From Sinomonas terrae (GTDB lineage Bacteria > Actinomycetota > Actinomycetes > Actinomycetales > Micrococcaceae): DNA of 64,000 nt. The translations under genes were made by a program, and so were the position numbers. Where the stretch lies: positions 2,852,001 through 2,916,000 of the forward strand of contig NZ_JAKZBV010000001.1 in assembly GCF_022539255.1 (NCBI RefSeq), in the 5' to 3' direction. Below are positions 52,540-61,472 of this stretch, one piece after another (the stretch's first letter is position 1; each line of letters starts with the position of its first letter). The notes beneath the pieces are model-generated. The model was not told the origin of the DNA. It saw nothing but the letters and a program-made list of their open reading frames with translations, and made no database searches.

Positions 52540-54174
52540 TTGGAACAGCTCCTGGACATCCTGCTCGGGCACGCCCGCTTCCATGAACTCAGTCTGCGTA
52601 CCCGGGTGGTGCTGAATCAGCTGCCGCTCAACCTCACGATGCTCTTGGTGCTCATCATTGCCGCGGTGGTGCGGTCCGACGAGTATTCAGAGCCGGGCTT
52701 CATCGTCAGCCAAGCAGCTGCGCTCCTGCTCCTCGGATGCTGCGCCGCCGTTCCGTGGCGCCGTCTTCCCCGCTGGTCCCATCTCCTCATCCCCGTGCTC
52801 GACTTCTCTGTGATCGGGCTCCTCCGCGTCACTTCCGAGGACGTTCTCGGCGGCCTCGCGCTGCTGGCGGCCTTCCCCATCATCTGGCTCACTGGCTCGG
52901 GCTACCGCCCTCGCCTCATGGTCGTGTTCGGCGGCGTCGCAAGCCTGCTCATGGTGTGGGTTCCGCACTTCATGAACGGAACGGCGGCGCCCGCGACCCT
53001 CGCCGCCGAATTCCTCACGCCGTTCATGATGCTCGCCATCGGCATCGTCACTGCGGTCATGACTCAGAGCGCCAAGGCCCAGCAGCTGCGCGTCCAGGAG
53101 CTCCTGGACCGGAGCGAGACGCGCGGACATCTGCTCGACACCATTCTTGATACCGTCGACGTCGGAGTCGGCGTATTCGACACCGAGGGCCGGATCCTGC
53201 TGATGAATGCCCAGCAGCGGGAGCTCCATGCATCGGCCCTTCCACCGGGCGTCGAAGACGCCCGGGAGCGGGACCTCCTCATCTTCCGCGACGGGTCCCA
53301 GCAGCCCGTGCCTACTTCGGATCGGCCAGCCCGCAGGGCGATCGACGGCGAGACGTTCTCGCACGAGGTGTACCGGCTGGGACGTGGGCCGAAGTCGCGC
53401 ATCGTGTCGGTTTCAGCGCGCGCGTTCCTCGAAGCCAGCGGATGCCGGGGCGGATCGGTCCTCGCCTTCTCCGACGTCACCGAGGTCGTCGCTGCGGTGC
53501 GCGCACGGGAGACTTTCGTGGCGGCCATGTCCCACGAGTTCCGCACCCCGCTGACAAGCCTCATCGGCTACGCGGAACTGCTTCAGGACGATCCTTCGCT
53601 CAGCCCGGCAGCCCGCTCGGATACTCAGGTCATGGTGCGCAACGCACGGCACCTGAACAAGATGGTCGACGACGTCCTCGCCGCCGCAACCTCGGGTGTG
53701 ACCGAGGACTACCGCCTGCCCCTCGATTTGGCCCGACTTGTGAGGGAGCAGGCTGTCGCCTCGGCACCAGAGGCAATGAGCCGAAACATTACGCTGGACG
53801 TTGATGCGGAGGGCGACCTGCCGATTCTGGGCGACCGGACCGGCGTCGTGCGGGTAATCGACAACCTCGTCTCGAACGCCCTGAAGTACTCCGACGACGG
53901 CGGAAAGGTCAGGCTCGAGGCTCGGCAGGACGGCGCGTGGGCCGTCCTCTCCGTCGAAGACCAAGGCATCGGGATTGGCGCCGAAGACTTGGACCGGGTG
54001 TTCAAGCGATTCCAGCGGAGTTCGGCAGCGGTGCGGTCCGGCGTCCCCGGCACTGGCCTTGGGCTAGCCCTTGCGCAGGAGGTCGCCGAGCAGCACGGCG
54101 GCGAGTTGGCAGTCACGAGCGAACTCGGGGTCGGGAGCGTCTTCACGCTCCGCTTGCCGCTCCGACAGCCCTAG
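52540..54174 (+). CDS. PAS-containing membrane sensor histidine kinase
   Basis: 544 residues from TTG at 52540, preceded by GGGGAAGG at seven bases. Five to six membrane helices occupy about residues 28-180, a PAS-like sensor covers about 195-310 (LDTILDTVDVGVGVFDTEGRILLMN), and then the HisKA box SHEFRTPLTSLIGYAELL has the phosphorylated His near residue 330. ATPase boxes follow: DNLVSNALKYS (N), VEDQGIGIGAED (G1), GTGLGLALAQEV (G2). No response regulator gene is next to it, so the partner is unknown. Confidence 0.94.
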   Translation: MEQLLDILLGHARFHELSLRTRVVLNQLPLNLTMLLVLIIAAVVRSDEYSEPGFIVSQAAALLLLGCCAAVPWRRLPRWSHLLIPVLDFSVIGLLRVTSEDVLGGLALLAAFPIIWLTGSGYRPRLMVVFGGVASLLMVWVPHFMNGTAAPATLAAEFLTPFMMLAIGIVTAVMTQSAKAQQLRVQELLDRSETRGHLLDTILDTVDVGVGVFDTEGRILLMNAQQRELHASALPPGVEDARERDLLIFRDGSQQPVPTSDRPARRAIDGETFSHEVYRLGRGPKSRIVSVSARAFLEASGCRGGSVLAFSDVTEVVAAVRARETFVAAMSHEFRTPLTSLIGYAELLQDDPSLSPAARSDTQVMVRNARHLNKMVDDVLAAATSGVTEDYRLPLDLARLVREQAVASAPEAMSRNITLDVDAEGDLPILGDRTGVVRVIDNLVSNALKYSDDGGKVRLEARQDGAWAVLSVEDQGIGIGAEDLDRVFKRFQRSSAAVRSGVPGTGLGLALAQEVAEQHGGELAVTSELGVGSVFTLRLPLRQP

Positions 54175-54183
54175 CCTTCGCGC

Positions 54184-54762
54184 TCAGGCGATCTTGGCGA
54201 TCAGCTCCACACAGCGGTCCAGGAACGCATCGACCTGGGTCTCCTCGTAGCCGTCCGCCCCGGTGACGGTGCGGAACACGGCAGTGCGGACATCGTCGGC
54301 ACTCATCGTCGCATCGTGCTCAAGGTAGTCGAGGAGGCGGTGGCAGAGATCGTCGACGTCCTTCACGTTGTAGCTCGGCGAACCGGTCCTAGAAGGCCGC
54401 CGGAAACGATCGCCGTCGGGGCGGAGGAGACGGTTTCGGAGGATCCCTGCGAGGTAGCCGACCTCGTGCAGCCAGGCGTCCTCGCCCTCGCTGTCGATGA
54501 GCTCATCGCGTTCGCGGCGGGCAAGGGCATCCTCAAGGCGATCCAAGGCGGCATCGACCTGTCCGGCGTCGTACCCTCCCCGGACTGCGTCGAAGGCGAC
54601 GGTGCGCACATCGTGGCTCGTCACCGTCTCGGACGAGCGGGAACCGCGCAGATAGGAACGAGCAGCCTCCATGAACTTCTCGACCTGCTTGGGGCTGTAC
54701 CCCAGCTCGCCGCGGGCTACCCTCTTGAATCCCGCCGCGGCTCCCGAATCAGTGCGCGCCAC
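54184..54762 (-). CDS. DivIVA-domain protein
   Basis: 192 residues. Three copies of a DivIVA-like helical motif are seen: GYSPKQVEKFMEAARSYL, GYDAGQVDAALDRLEDALARRERDEL and GYEETQVDAFLDRCVELIAKI. These motifs mediate membrane-curvature binding and polar growth or division-site organisation in actinobacteria. It sits directly downstream of cdsA (54-nt gap), a conserved arrangement, and ends 9 nt from the convergent kinase gene. Confidence 0.88.
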   Translation of the reverse strand: MARTDSGAAAGFKRVARGELGYSPKQVEKFMEAARSYLRGSRSSETVTSHDVRTVAFDAVRGGYDAGQVDAALDRLEDALARRERDELIDSEGEDAWLHEVGYLAGILRNRLLRPDGDRFRRPSRTGSPSYNVKDVDDLCHRLLDYLEHDATMSADDVRTAVFRTVTGADGYEETQVDAFLDRCVELIAKIA

Positions 54763-54816
54763 CGTGCCTCCGTCCTGTTGTTTGCACAGAATATCCTGCC
54801 GTCCTGATGCTGCGGT

Positions 54817-55797
54817 CTAGGCAGACGGCAGCAGGCCGAACAGGACGTAAGCGACCGGCACAGCGAACAGGAGCGAGTCGAGCCTGTCCATCATGCCGCC
54901 GTGGCCCGGGAGGATGCTGCTCATGTCTTTGATGCCGAGTTCGCGTTTGACCATCGACTCCGCGAGGTCGCCAGCGGTCGCCGCTCCGACCATCGCCACG
55001 GCGAGGACGACGCCGACCCACCATGGGCGCCCGAGGAGGAAGATCGTTCCGAGCACCCCGATGACGACGGCCCCCGCGACAGAGCCTGCGAACCCCTCCC
55101 ACGACTTCTTCGGGCTGATCTTGGGCGCCATGGGATGCTTGCCGAGGCTCGCCCCGACGATGTAGCCGAAGGTGTCGTTGGCCACCACGAGCAGAAGCGT
55201 GAGGACGAGCTGCAGGACGCTGCGCGGCACCGTGAGGCCCGGCCACAGGCCGAGCGGCGGGGCGGAAAGGCCTGTGTCGTGGAGGGGAAGCACCGCGAAG
55301 CCCACGAAGAACGGGATCCAGAGCAGTACGAAGACGCCTCCGACGACGTTCGTCACGGCTCCCTCTGCGCGCTCGAGACTCTGCCAGAGGAGGACGGCAG
55401 CCGCGGTCGCGATGAGCGCGAACAGCTGGGCCTCCTGGCCCCCGAAGAAGGCCGAGAACGGGATCGCCACGGCGCCCACGAGCACCGGCACGATCGGGAT
55501 GTTCGTCCTGCGGGTCTGGAGCGCCCGGAAGACTTCCCAGACTCCAAGGACTCCCGCGGCGGTTCCCACGAGCACAAAGCCAAGCGGCCAGACGAAAAGC
55601 CCGGCGAGGACCGCGGCGAGAAGGGCGAGGCCGACGACGATGGCGGCCGGGAGGTTACGGCCCGTCTTCGACGACGAGGCGGTGTTCGCGGCCGCTGCCG
55701 CATGAGCGACCGCAGCCTCGCGCCGGGCGCGCCGGGAAGCCGGCGCCCCGGGCGCGTCGAGGGGCGGCCCACCGGCCTCGGACTGAGGGTCGGCCAT
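54817..55797 (-). CDS. cdsA: Phosphatidate cytidylyltransferase
   Basis: Makes CDP-diacylglycerol for phospholipid synthesis; 326 residues with about eight membrane helices. The CDS signature is near the C-terminus: SMVKRELGIKDMSSILPGHGGMMDRLDSLLF, preceded by SPKKSWEGFAGSVAGA. The N-terminal 55 residues are soluble and Ala/Arg-rich, which is common in actinobacterial forms. The start shares one base with the frr stop. Confidence 0.95.
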   Translation of the reverse strand: MADPQSEAGGPPLDAPGAPASRRARREAAVAHAAAAANTASSSKTGRNLPAAIVVGLALLAAVLAGLFVWPLGFVLVGTAAGVLGVWEVFRALQTRRTNIPIVPVLVGAVAIPFSAFFGGQEAQLFALIATAAAVLLWQSLERAEGAVTNVVGGVFVLLWIPFFVGFAVLPLHDTGLSAPPLGLWPGLTVPRSVLQLVLTLLLVVANDTFGYIVGASLGKHPMAPKISPKKSWEGFAGSVAGAVVIGVLGTIFLLGRPWWVGVVLAVAMVGAATAGDLAESMVKRELGIKDMSSILPGHGGMMDRLDSLLFAVPVAYVLFGLLPSA

Positions 55798-56354
55798 CAG
55801 ACCTCGAGTAGCTCGGCTTCCTTGCGCTTGACGAGCTCGTCCACGCTGTCCGTGTGCTGCTTGGTCAGGCCGTCGAGCTCCTTCTCACCCCGTGCGCCAT
55901 CGTCCTCGCCCACCTCGCCGTCCTTGACGAGCCGGTCGAGTGATTCCTTTGCCTTGCGCCGGATGCTGCGGATGGACACCTTCGCGTCCTCACCCTTGCC
56001 CTTGACGATCTTGACGTACTCCTTGCGGCGCTCCTGAGTGAGCTCGGGAAGGACGACGCGGATCACCGAGCCGTCATTCGAGGGGTTCGCACCCACCTCG
56101 GAGTCGCTCAGCGCACGCTCGATATCGCGCAGGGCCGTCTTGTCGAACGGAGTGATGAGGATCGTGCGCGCGTCGGAAACTTGGAAGGAAGCGAGCTGCT
56201 GGAGCGGAGTCGGGGAGCCGTAGTACTCGACCATCACCTTGGCGTACAGCGCAGGGTTGGCGCGGCCGGTGCGGATCGAGGCGAAATCCTCCTTGGCCAC
56301 ATCGACGGCCTTCTCCATCTTTTCGGCGGCCTCGAGAAGAGTCTCTTCGATCAC
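55797..56354 (-). CDS. frr: Ribosome recycling factor
   Basis: Dissociates ribosomes after termination together with EF-G; 185 residues, the standard size. The family core is VIEETLLEAAEKMEKAVDVAKEDFASIRTGRANPALYAKVMVEYYG and RRKEYVKIVKGKGEDAKVSIRSIRRKA. GTG at 56354 was chosen because AGGAG lies about 11 nt upstream and relatives begin there; the upstream in-frame extension (22 residues) is not family-like. It lies downstream of pyrH. Confidence 0.96.
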   Translation of the reverse strand: MIEETLLEAAEKMEKAVDVAKEDFASIRTGRANPALYAKVMVEYYGSPTPLQQLASFQVSDARTILITPFDKTALRDIERALSDSEVGANPSNDGSVIRVVLPELTQERRKEYVKIVKGKGEDAKVSIRSIRRKAKESLDRLVKDGEVGEDDGARGEKELDGLTKQHTDSVDELVKRKEAELLEV

Positions 56355-56430
56355 AGTTGCTTGGCTCCTGACTGCCTGGGCTGCTGAATGCTGGCCTGTT
56401 GCTTGTTGAACTGTTGCCATCCTAGCCGGA

Positions 56431-57198
56431 CTACGGCGTCACCACGGTCCCAAGCTCGCGGCCCAGGATGGCCTGCGTGACGTTTCCCGCACCCTCCATC
56501 CCGAAGACGACCATCGTCACCCCGTTGTCCTTGCACATCGTCATCGCGGTCTGATCCATGACCCGGATGTCGCGACGAAGGGCCTCGTCATAGGTGAGCC
56601 GTTCGAGCTTGCGCGCGTCGGGGTCCTTCTTCGGGTCTGCCGTGTAGACACCGTCGACGCCGCTCTTGGCCATGAGGACGACGTCGGCGTGCACCTCGAG
56701 CGCGCGCTGCACCGCGACCGTGTCGGTCGAGAAGTAGGGAAGGCCCGCCCCGGCGCCGAAGATCACCACTCGGCCCTTCTCCATGTGACGGATCGCGCGC
56801 CGCGGGATGTAGGCCTCGGCGACCTGACCCATCGTGATGGCACTCTGAACTCGTGTCTCGACGCCGGCCTGCTCGAGGAAGTCCTGGAGCGCGAGGCAGT
56901 TCATGACCGTTCCCAGCATCCCCATGTAGTCGGCTCGCGAGCGGTCCATCCCGCTCTGAGACAGTTCCGCCCCACGGAAGAAATTGCCCCCGCCCACCAC
57001 GATGGCGACCTCGACGTCGTCGACCGCCGCCGCGATCTGCTCGGCGACGCCGCGGACGGTGCCGGGATCCACACCAAGCTTGCCGCCACCGAACACCTCG
57101 CCCGAGAGCTTGAGCAGCACGCGCCTGCGGCGTTCCGGAATGGGGTCGTCAGTGACGGGGAGCGTCGCGGTCTGCACGGCGGTCTCTACGGTTTCCAT
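56431..57198 (-). CDS. pyrH: Uridylate kinase
   Basis: Phosphorylates UMP to UDP; 255 residues, hexameric bacterial family. Core motifs are RVLLKLSGEVFGGG, IVVGGGNFFRGAELSQSGMDRSRADYMGMLGTVMN and GVDGVYTADPKKDPDARKLERLTYDEAL. The ATG at 57198 follows GACAGATTCACAA with only a weak ribosome site. An independent leader (57199-57381) containing the tsf terminator and a short direct repeat separates it from tsf, so it is probably transcribed from its own promoter. Confidence 0.96.
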   Translation of the reverse strand: METVETAVQTATLPVTDDPIPERRRRVLLKLSGEVFGGGKLGVDPGTVRGVAEQIAAAVDDVEVAIVVGGGNFFRGAELSQSGMDRSRADYMGMLGTVMNCLALQDFLEQAGVETRVQSAITMGQVAEAYIPRRAIRHMEKGRVVIFGAGAGLPYFSTDTVAVQRALEVHADVVLMAKSGVDGVYTADPKKDPDARKLERLTYDEALRRDIRVMDQTAMTMCKDNGVTMVVFGMEGAGNVTQAILGRELGTVVTP

Positions 57199-57279
57199 TT
57201 GTGAATCTGTCCCCTCGAACCGGTGGGTAGGGCGGTTGCTGTATTGGCCTTGGTCTAGATTATCGGCATTGCCAGCACA

Positions 57280-57310
57280 GGAAATTGCTGGCACCGGAAA
57301 TTGCTGGCAC
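57280..57310. repeat. Two copies of a 15-bp repeat upstream of pyrH
   Basis: GGAAATTGCTGGCAC lies at 57280-57294 and 57296-57310, with a 16-bp period. The first copy can also pair with GCCAGCA (57271-57277). This is just upstream of the pyrH leader, so a role in RNA structure or regulator binding is possible. Confidence 0.8.
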
Positions 57311-57312
57311 AC

Positions 57313-57347
57313 GAAAGGGGCGGCCACCGGCGGTGGTCGCCCCTTTC
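57313..57347 (-). terminator. Strong hairpin terminator after tsf
   Basis: GAAAGGGGCGGCCACC (57313-57328) and GGTGGTCGCCCCTTTC (57332-57347) form a 16-bp stem with a 3-nt loop and a single wobble pair. The stem runs from AAAGGG to CCCTTTC on the minus strand, 35 nt after the tsf stop. Confidence 0.82.
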
Positions 57348-57381
57348 TCCGAGCGTGATAACGCGCCCGGAATGAGCCTGC

Positions 57382-58218
57382 TTAGGCGCCGACGCGGAAG
57401 CGCGCGAAGGCCGAGCCCTCGACTCCAGCCTCCTTGAGCACCTGGCCGACGCTCTTCTTGGCGTCCTTCGCGAATGCCTGGTCGAGCAGGACCTCGCCCT
57501 TGAAGAAGCCGGTCACTCGACCGTCGACGATCTTCGTGAGGGCGGCCTCCGGCTTGCCCTCGGCGCGGGCGGTCTCCTCCGCAATGCGGCGCTCGGACTC
57601 GACGAGGTCGGCCGGGACGTCCTCACGGCTGAGGTAGTTCGGTGCCATCGCGGCGATGTGCACGGCGACGTCGTGTGCGGCAGCCTCGGCGGCCTCGCCC
57701 TCACCGTCGACCGCGAACAGGACGCCGACCTGGGCCGGGAGGTCCTTGGACGTCTTGTGAAGGTACGCGTCAACCGTCTTGCCCTCGATGCGAGCAATGC
57801 GGCGGATGGCGACCTTCTCGCCGAGCACTGCGCCCTCCTCGACGACGAACTCGCTCACGGGCTTGCCGTCGATCTGAGCCGCGAGGAGCGCGTCGAGCTC
57901 CGCAGCGCCGGAAGCGACCGCGGCACCGAGGACCTTGTCGGCCAGCTCGATGAACTTGGCGGACTTGGCAACGAAGTCGGTCTCACAGTTGACCTCGACC
58001 ATGACGCCGACGCCGTTCTCGACCTTGGCGGCCACGAGGCCTTCAGCGGTCGAGCGGCCCTCGCGCTTGGTCGCGCCCTTGAGGCCCTTGATGCGGATGA
58101 TCTCGATTGCCTTCTCGGCGTCGCCGTTGGCCTCGTCGAGAGCCTTCTTGACGTCCATCATGCCCGCGCCCGTGCGCTCGCGCAGGGCCTTGATGTCAGC
58201 AGCGGTGTAGTTCGCCAT
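57382..58218 (-). CDS. tsf: Translation elongation factor Ts
   Basis: Nucleotide-exchange factor for EF-Tu; 278 residues. MANYTAADIKALRERTGAGMMDVKKALDEANGD and EVNCETDFVAKSAKFIELAD are the invariant N-terminal and core motifs. It follows rpsB after 123 nt containing a strong hairpin (58259-58293) and is ended by the terminator at 57313-57347. Confidence 0.98.
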   Translation of the reverse strand: MANYTAADIKALRERTGAGMMDVKKALDEANGDAEKAIEIIRIKGLKGATKREGRSTAEGLVAAKVENGVGVMVEVNCETDFVAKSAKFIELADKVLGAAVASGAAELDALLAAQIDGKPVSEFVVEEGAVLGEKVAIRRIARIEGKTVDAYLHKTSKDLPAQVGVLFAVDGEGEAAEAAAHDVAVHIAAMAPNYLSREDVPADLVESERRIAEETARAEGKPEAALTKIVDGRVTGFFKGEVLLDQAFAKDAKKSVGQVLKEAGVEGSAFARFRVGA

Positions 58219-58258
58219 CTGAACCCCTCTGTCTTGTTCTTAGCACTTCTCACACATC

Positions 58259-58293
58259 GGCAGGATGGCGCCGTTGGGCGGCGCCATCCTGCC
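58259..58293 (-). terminator. Perfect 14-bp hairpin between rpsB and tsf
   Basis: GGCAGGATGGCGCC (58259-58272) pairs completely with GGCGCCATCCTGCC (58280-58293) around a 7-nt loop. There is no T-run after it, so it is probably a partial terminator or processing site balancing S2 and EF-Ts production. Confidence 0.72.
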
Positions 58294-58341
58294 GTCGTCC
58301 CCTGGCCGTGTTTCGCGGCGGGGTGTATGTCTTCTGACCGA

Positions 58342-59247
58342 CTAGGCCTGAGCCTGCTCGCCCTCGGCCGGAGCAGCCTGCTCTGCCGGTGCGGCCTGCT
58401 CAGCCGGTGCGGCCTGCTCGGCCGGCGCGGCCTGCTCAGCCGGCGCGGCCTGCTCAGCCGGTGCGGCCTGCTCAGCGTTCTGGCCCTCGAGAAGCTCGCG
58501 CTCCCACTCGGCCAGCGGCTCAGCAGAAGAAGAGCCCTCGGAGCCCGCAGCGCGGTTGGTGCGCGCGATAAGGCCCTCGGCAACGGCATCGGCAACGACG
58601 CGCGTCAGCAGGTTGACGGAGCGGATCGCGTCGTCGTTGCCCGGAATCGGGTAGTTGACCTCGTCAGGGTCGCAGTTCGTGTCGAGGATCGCGACGACCG
58701 GGATGCCAAGCTTCTTGGCCTCGTCGACGGCGAGGTGCTCCTTCTTCGTGTCGACGACCCACAGGAGGGACGGCGTGCGCGAGAGGTTGCGGATACCACC
58801 GAGGGTCTTCTCGAGCTTGTCCTTCTCGCGCTCAAGGATGAGGAGCTCCTTCTTGGTGCGGCCCGAACCGGCCACGTCCTCGAAGTCGATTTCCTCGAGC
58901 TCCTTGAGGCGCTGGATGCGCTTGGCAACCGTGGAGAAGTTGGTGAGCATGCCACCGAGCCAGCGCTGGTTGACGTAGGGCTGGCCGACGCGCGTCGCCT
59001 GCTCTGCGATGGCCTCCTGGGCCTGCTTCTTCGTGCCGACGAAGAGCACCGTGCCGCCCTTGGCGACCGTGTTCTTGACGTGCTCGTAGGCGCGGTCGAT
59101 GTACGAGAGCGACTGCTGAAGATCGATGATGTAGATGCCGTTGCGCTCGGTGAAGATGAAGCGCTTCATCTTCGGGTTCCAACGGCGGGTCTGGTGACCG
59201 AAGTGGACGCCGCTGTCGAGCAGCTGGCGCATGGTGACGACGGGCAT
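58342..59247 (-). CDS. rpsB: 30S ribosomal protein S2
   Basis: 301 residues; the core ends at about 250 (MRQLLDSGVHFGHQTRRWNPKMKRFIF; VDTKKEHLAVDEAKKLGIPVVAILDTNCDPDEV). The C-terminus carries an unusual tail with at least six copies of AEQAAP (18-bp tandem repeats at about 58368-58480) ending EGEQAQA. The repeat number probably varies among strains. The ATG at 59247 has GGAAGGAGC nine bases upstream. It leads the rpsB-tsf pair. Confidence 0.98.
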   Translation of the reverse strand: MPVVTMRQLLDSGVHFGHQTRRWNPKMKRFIFTERNGIYIIDLQQSLSYIDRAYEHVKNTVAKGGTVLFVGTKKQAQEAIAEQATRVGQPYVNQRWLGGMLTNFSTVAKRIQRLKELEEIDFEDVAGSGRTKKELLILEREKDKLEKTLGGIRNLSRTPSLLWVVDTKKEHLAVDEAKKLGIPVVAILDTNCDPDEVNYPIPGNDDAIRSVNLLTRVVADAVAEGLIARTNRAAGSEGSSSAEPLAEWERELLEGQNAEQAAPAEQAAPAEQAAPAEQAAPAEQAAPAEQAAPAEGEQAQA

Positions 59248-59654
59248 GCCGACGCTCCTTCCGGCAGGTCCTTCACGAGGGAGCCGTTCCGGCTGCCCTT
59301 GCCCCTGCCCTTGATGTTGACGGTTTTCGACGAAGGCCGATCGGCCCACGTCCCTGGCATCCCCTGCAGACCCGAGCCGCCGAAGCGGACCGTCAGGAAT
59401 ACAGTGCCCGTCACATAACGACAGGCTCTGGATGCGCGGAGTCGGCTTCCTGAGCACGTTGACAACAACAGGGCACAGAAAACCGCACTTGACAGTATAC
59501 TACAGGGCCTGCACCAGAGAGGCCGAGGCACGAGCTTGGTCCCCACAGTTCCAACCCTTGGCTTATAGCCCTCCACACAGCGTACGACGGCGAGGCGTCC
59601 ACATACGCGCGCAAACAGCCGCGCGCGGCTGCCCCGAGAACGGAGGCTGGGAGC
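59248..59654. other. 407-bp divergent intergenic region (rpsB / M23 gene)
   Basis: No gene is supported here. A TATACT element on the minus strand (plus coordinates 59495-59500) could be a -10 box for rpsB, giving a leader of about 240 nt. The plus strand has TTGACA (59489-59494) without a good -10. The rest of the leader shows no recognised riboswitch, but S2 leaders are often autoregulated. Confidence 0.5.
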
Positions 59655-60236
59655 ATGGTTCGGATTCTCCGCCGGGCGCGCCTCGCGGTCGCTCTTCTCT
59701 TGGTTGTCCCTGTCTTGGCCGTCGCGCTCTTGGGCGTCCCTGTATTGGGGGTCCCTCTGTTGGGCTATGCGGCGCAGCATCCCGCAGTCCCCGTGGCCTT
59801 GGTCGAGCCTGCTCCCGCACGCGGGTGGCTCTGGCCGCTTGAGCCTCGGCCCGCCGTCGTGCGCGCCTTCGATCCTCCCGCACGACCCTGGCTCAGCGGG
59901 CATCGCGGGGTGGATCTCTCCGCGGCGCCGGGCCAAGGTCTTTTCGCACCGCACGACGGTGTGGTTGCGTTCGCGGGTTGGGTCGTCGACCGCCCTGTGC
60001 TGACCCTCGACCACGGGGACGGCCTGCGGAGCAGTTTCGAACCGGCGGAGACGGACCTCGACGTGGGCGCACAGGTATCCGCCGGCCAGCAGATAGGGCG
60101 CATTGCGGTGGTGCCACTGCACTGCGAAGGCGCATGCCTGCACTGGGGCGTTCGCAAAGACGACGAGTACATCAGTCCGCTGAGCCTTGTCATGGATACG
60201 AGGCCTTCGATCCTGCTCCCCTGGCGGGATCCCTAG
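59655..60236 (+). CDS. Exported M23 (LytM-like) peptidase-family protein
   Basis: 193 residues. An N-terminal hydrophobic signal or anchor (LAVALLLVVPVLAVALLGVPVLGVPLLG) precedes the M23 fold: PRPAVVRAFDPPARPWLSGHRGVDLSAAPG supplies the first zinc His and Asp, and ACLHWGVR supplies the last His. The usual HxH has Cys-Leu-His here, so the residue that normally assists catalysis is replaced. It may be a degraded-activity or regulatory LytM domain acting on peptidoglycan. It is divergent from rpsB. Confidence 0.85.
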   Translation: MVRILRRARLAVALLLVVPVLAVALLGVPVLGVPLLGYAAQHPAVPVALVEPAPARGWLWPLEPRPAVVRAFDPPARPWLSGHRGVDLSAAPGQGLFAPHDGVVAFAGWVVDRPVLTLDHGDGLRSSFEPAETDLDVGAQVSAGQQIGRIAVVPLHCEGACLHWGVRKDDEYISPLSLVMDTRPSILLPWRDP

Positions 60237-60273
60237 GATTCAGGGACTCCTGCGGTCCTCCCGCACACGATTC

Positions 60274-61452
60274 TCACACGATCGCGGAAATGCCTGTGAT
60301 GGCACGTCCCGTCACGAGGGTGTTGATCTCATGGGTCCCTTCGTAGGAGAACACGGCCTCTGCATCAGCAAAGACCTTGGCCATGCCGTAGTCGGTGACG
60401 ATGCCGTTGCCTCCGAGGACGGCCCGGCCGAGGGCGACGGATTCGCGCATACGCGCAGTTGTCACAGCCTTGGCCAGAGCTGACTGCTCGTCGCGGGCCT
60501 GCCCCTCCTCCGCAAGCTGCGACACGCGGACCATGAGCCCCAGGGAACTGACGGTGTTCCCGAGCATCGTGACCAGATGATCTTGGACGAGCTGGAAGGA
60601 GGCTATCGGCCGGCCGAATTGGAGACGCTCCACGGCATACTGGCGAGCGACGTCGAACGCGGCCATCATGAGCCCCACGGCCTGCCAGGCGACTGAGAGC
60701 CGCGTGGCCCGGAGCACCTTGTTGGTATCGCGGAAGCTGTTGCCGTGGGCGAGCTTGAACTCGTTCGGGACAACGACGTCTTCGAGGGTGATGTCGGCAT
60801 TCTGGACCGTTCGGAGCGAAATCTTGTTCTCGATCTTCGTTGCCTTGTAGCCCTCGAGGCGAGTGTCGACGAGGAATGCCTTCACCTGGTTGTCGTCGAC
60901 GTCTCGCGCATAGACGACGACCCAGTCCGAGAACGTCGCATTGCCGATCCATCGCTTGGCCCCGTTGAGGATCCAGGATGATCCGTCCCGCTGGGCTGTC
61001 GTGCGCGTGCCGCCGGCGACGTCGCTGCCGCCGAGAGGCTCAGTGAGGGCGAAGGCCCCGATCTTCTTGAGCGCGTAGACGTCAGGAAGCCACTCCTCCT
61101 GCTGCTCGCGCGAGGCCAGCAGTTCGAGCGAGCCGGTGAAGAGTCCGTCGTGTACCCCCATGAACGTCGCGATCGAGGCATCGGCGCGCGTGAACTCCGC
61201 GTGGAGCAGGCCAGCCAGAAGGTGGGAATGGCCCTGACGGCGGACGGGGCTCACAATGTCGAGCTCAGCAAGCTCGGGGATGAGCGCGTGCGGAAACTCT
61301 CCCCTGTTCCAGAAGTCCACAGCGATAGGCCTGACATTGGCCTCAAGCCACTCCCGCACCTCATGGAGCCGGTCGCGCTCCTTCTGGGAGAGAAGCGCCT
61401 CGAACGCGAAGAAGTCACCATCCGCGTAGGGCAGCTCAGTTGGTTCGGGCAT
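60274..61452 (-). CDS. Acyl-CoA dehydrogenase (glutaryl-CoA dehydrogenase-like)
   Basis: 392 residues. FALTEPLGGSDVAGGTRTTA and WILNGAKRWIGNATFSD form the flavin site, and YEGTHEINTLVTGRAITG holds the catalytic glutamate and the C-terminal arm typical of GcdH-like enzymes. The start at 61452 has AGGAGG six bases upstream; longer frames cross the promoter. It stands alone with a promoter (61487-61515) and a perfect 18-bp palindrome over the -10 box, so it is probably repressed by a TetR/FadR-type regulator. Substrate (glutaryl-CoA or another acyl-CoA) is uncertain. Confidence 0.92.
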   Translation of the reverse strand: MPEPTELPYADGDFFAFEALLSQKERDRLHEVREWLEANVRPIAVDFWNRGEFPHALIPELAELDIVSPVRRQGHSHLLAGLLHAEFTRADASIATFMGVHDGLFTGSLELLASREQQEEWLPDVYALKKIGAFALTEPLGGSDVAGGTRTTAQRDGSSWILNGAKRWIGNATFSDWVVVYARDVDDNQVKAFLVDTRLEGYKATKIENKISLRTVQNADITLEDVVVPNEFKLAHGNSFRDTNKVLRATRLSVAWQAVGLMMAAFDVARQYAVERLQFGRPIASFQLVQDHLVTMLGNTVSSLGLMVRVSQLAEEGQARDEQSALAKAVTTARMRESVALGRAVLGGNGIVTDYGMAKVFADAEAVFSYEGTHEINTLVTGRAITGISAIV

Positions 61453-61472
61453 CTCGGTCCTCCTGCCAGACT

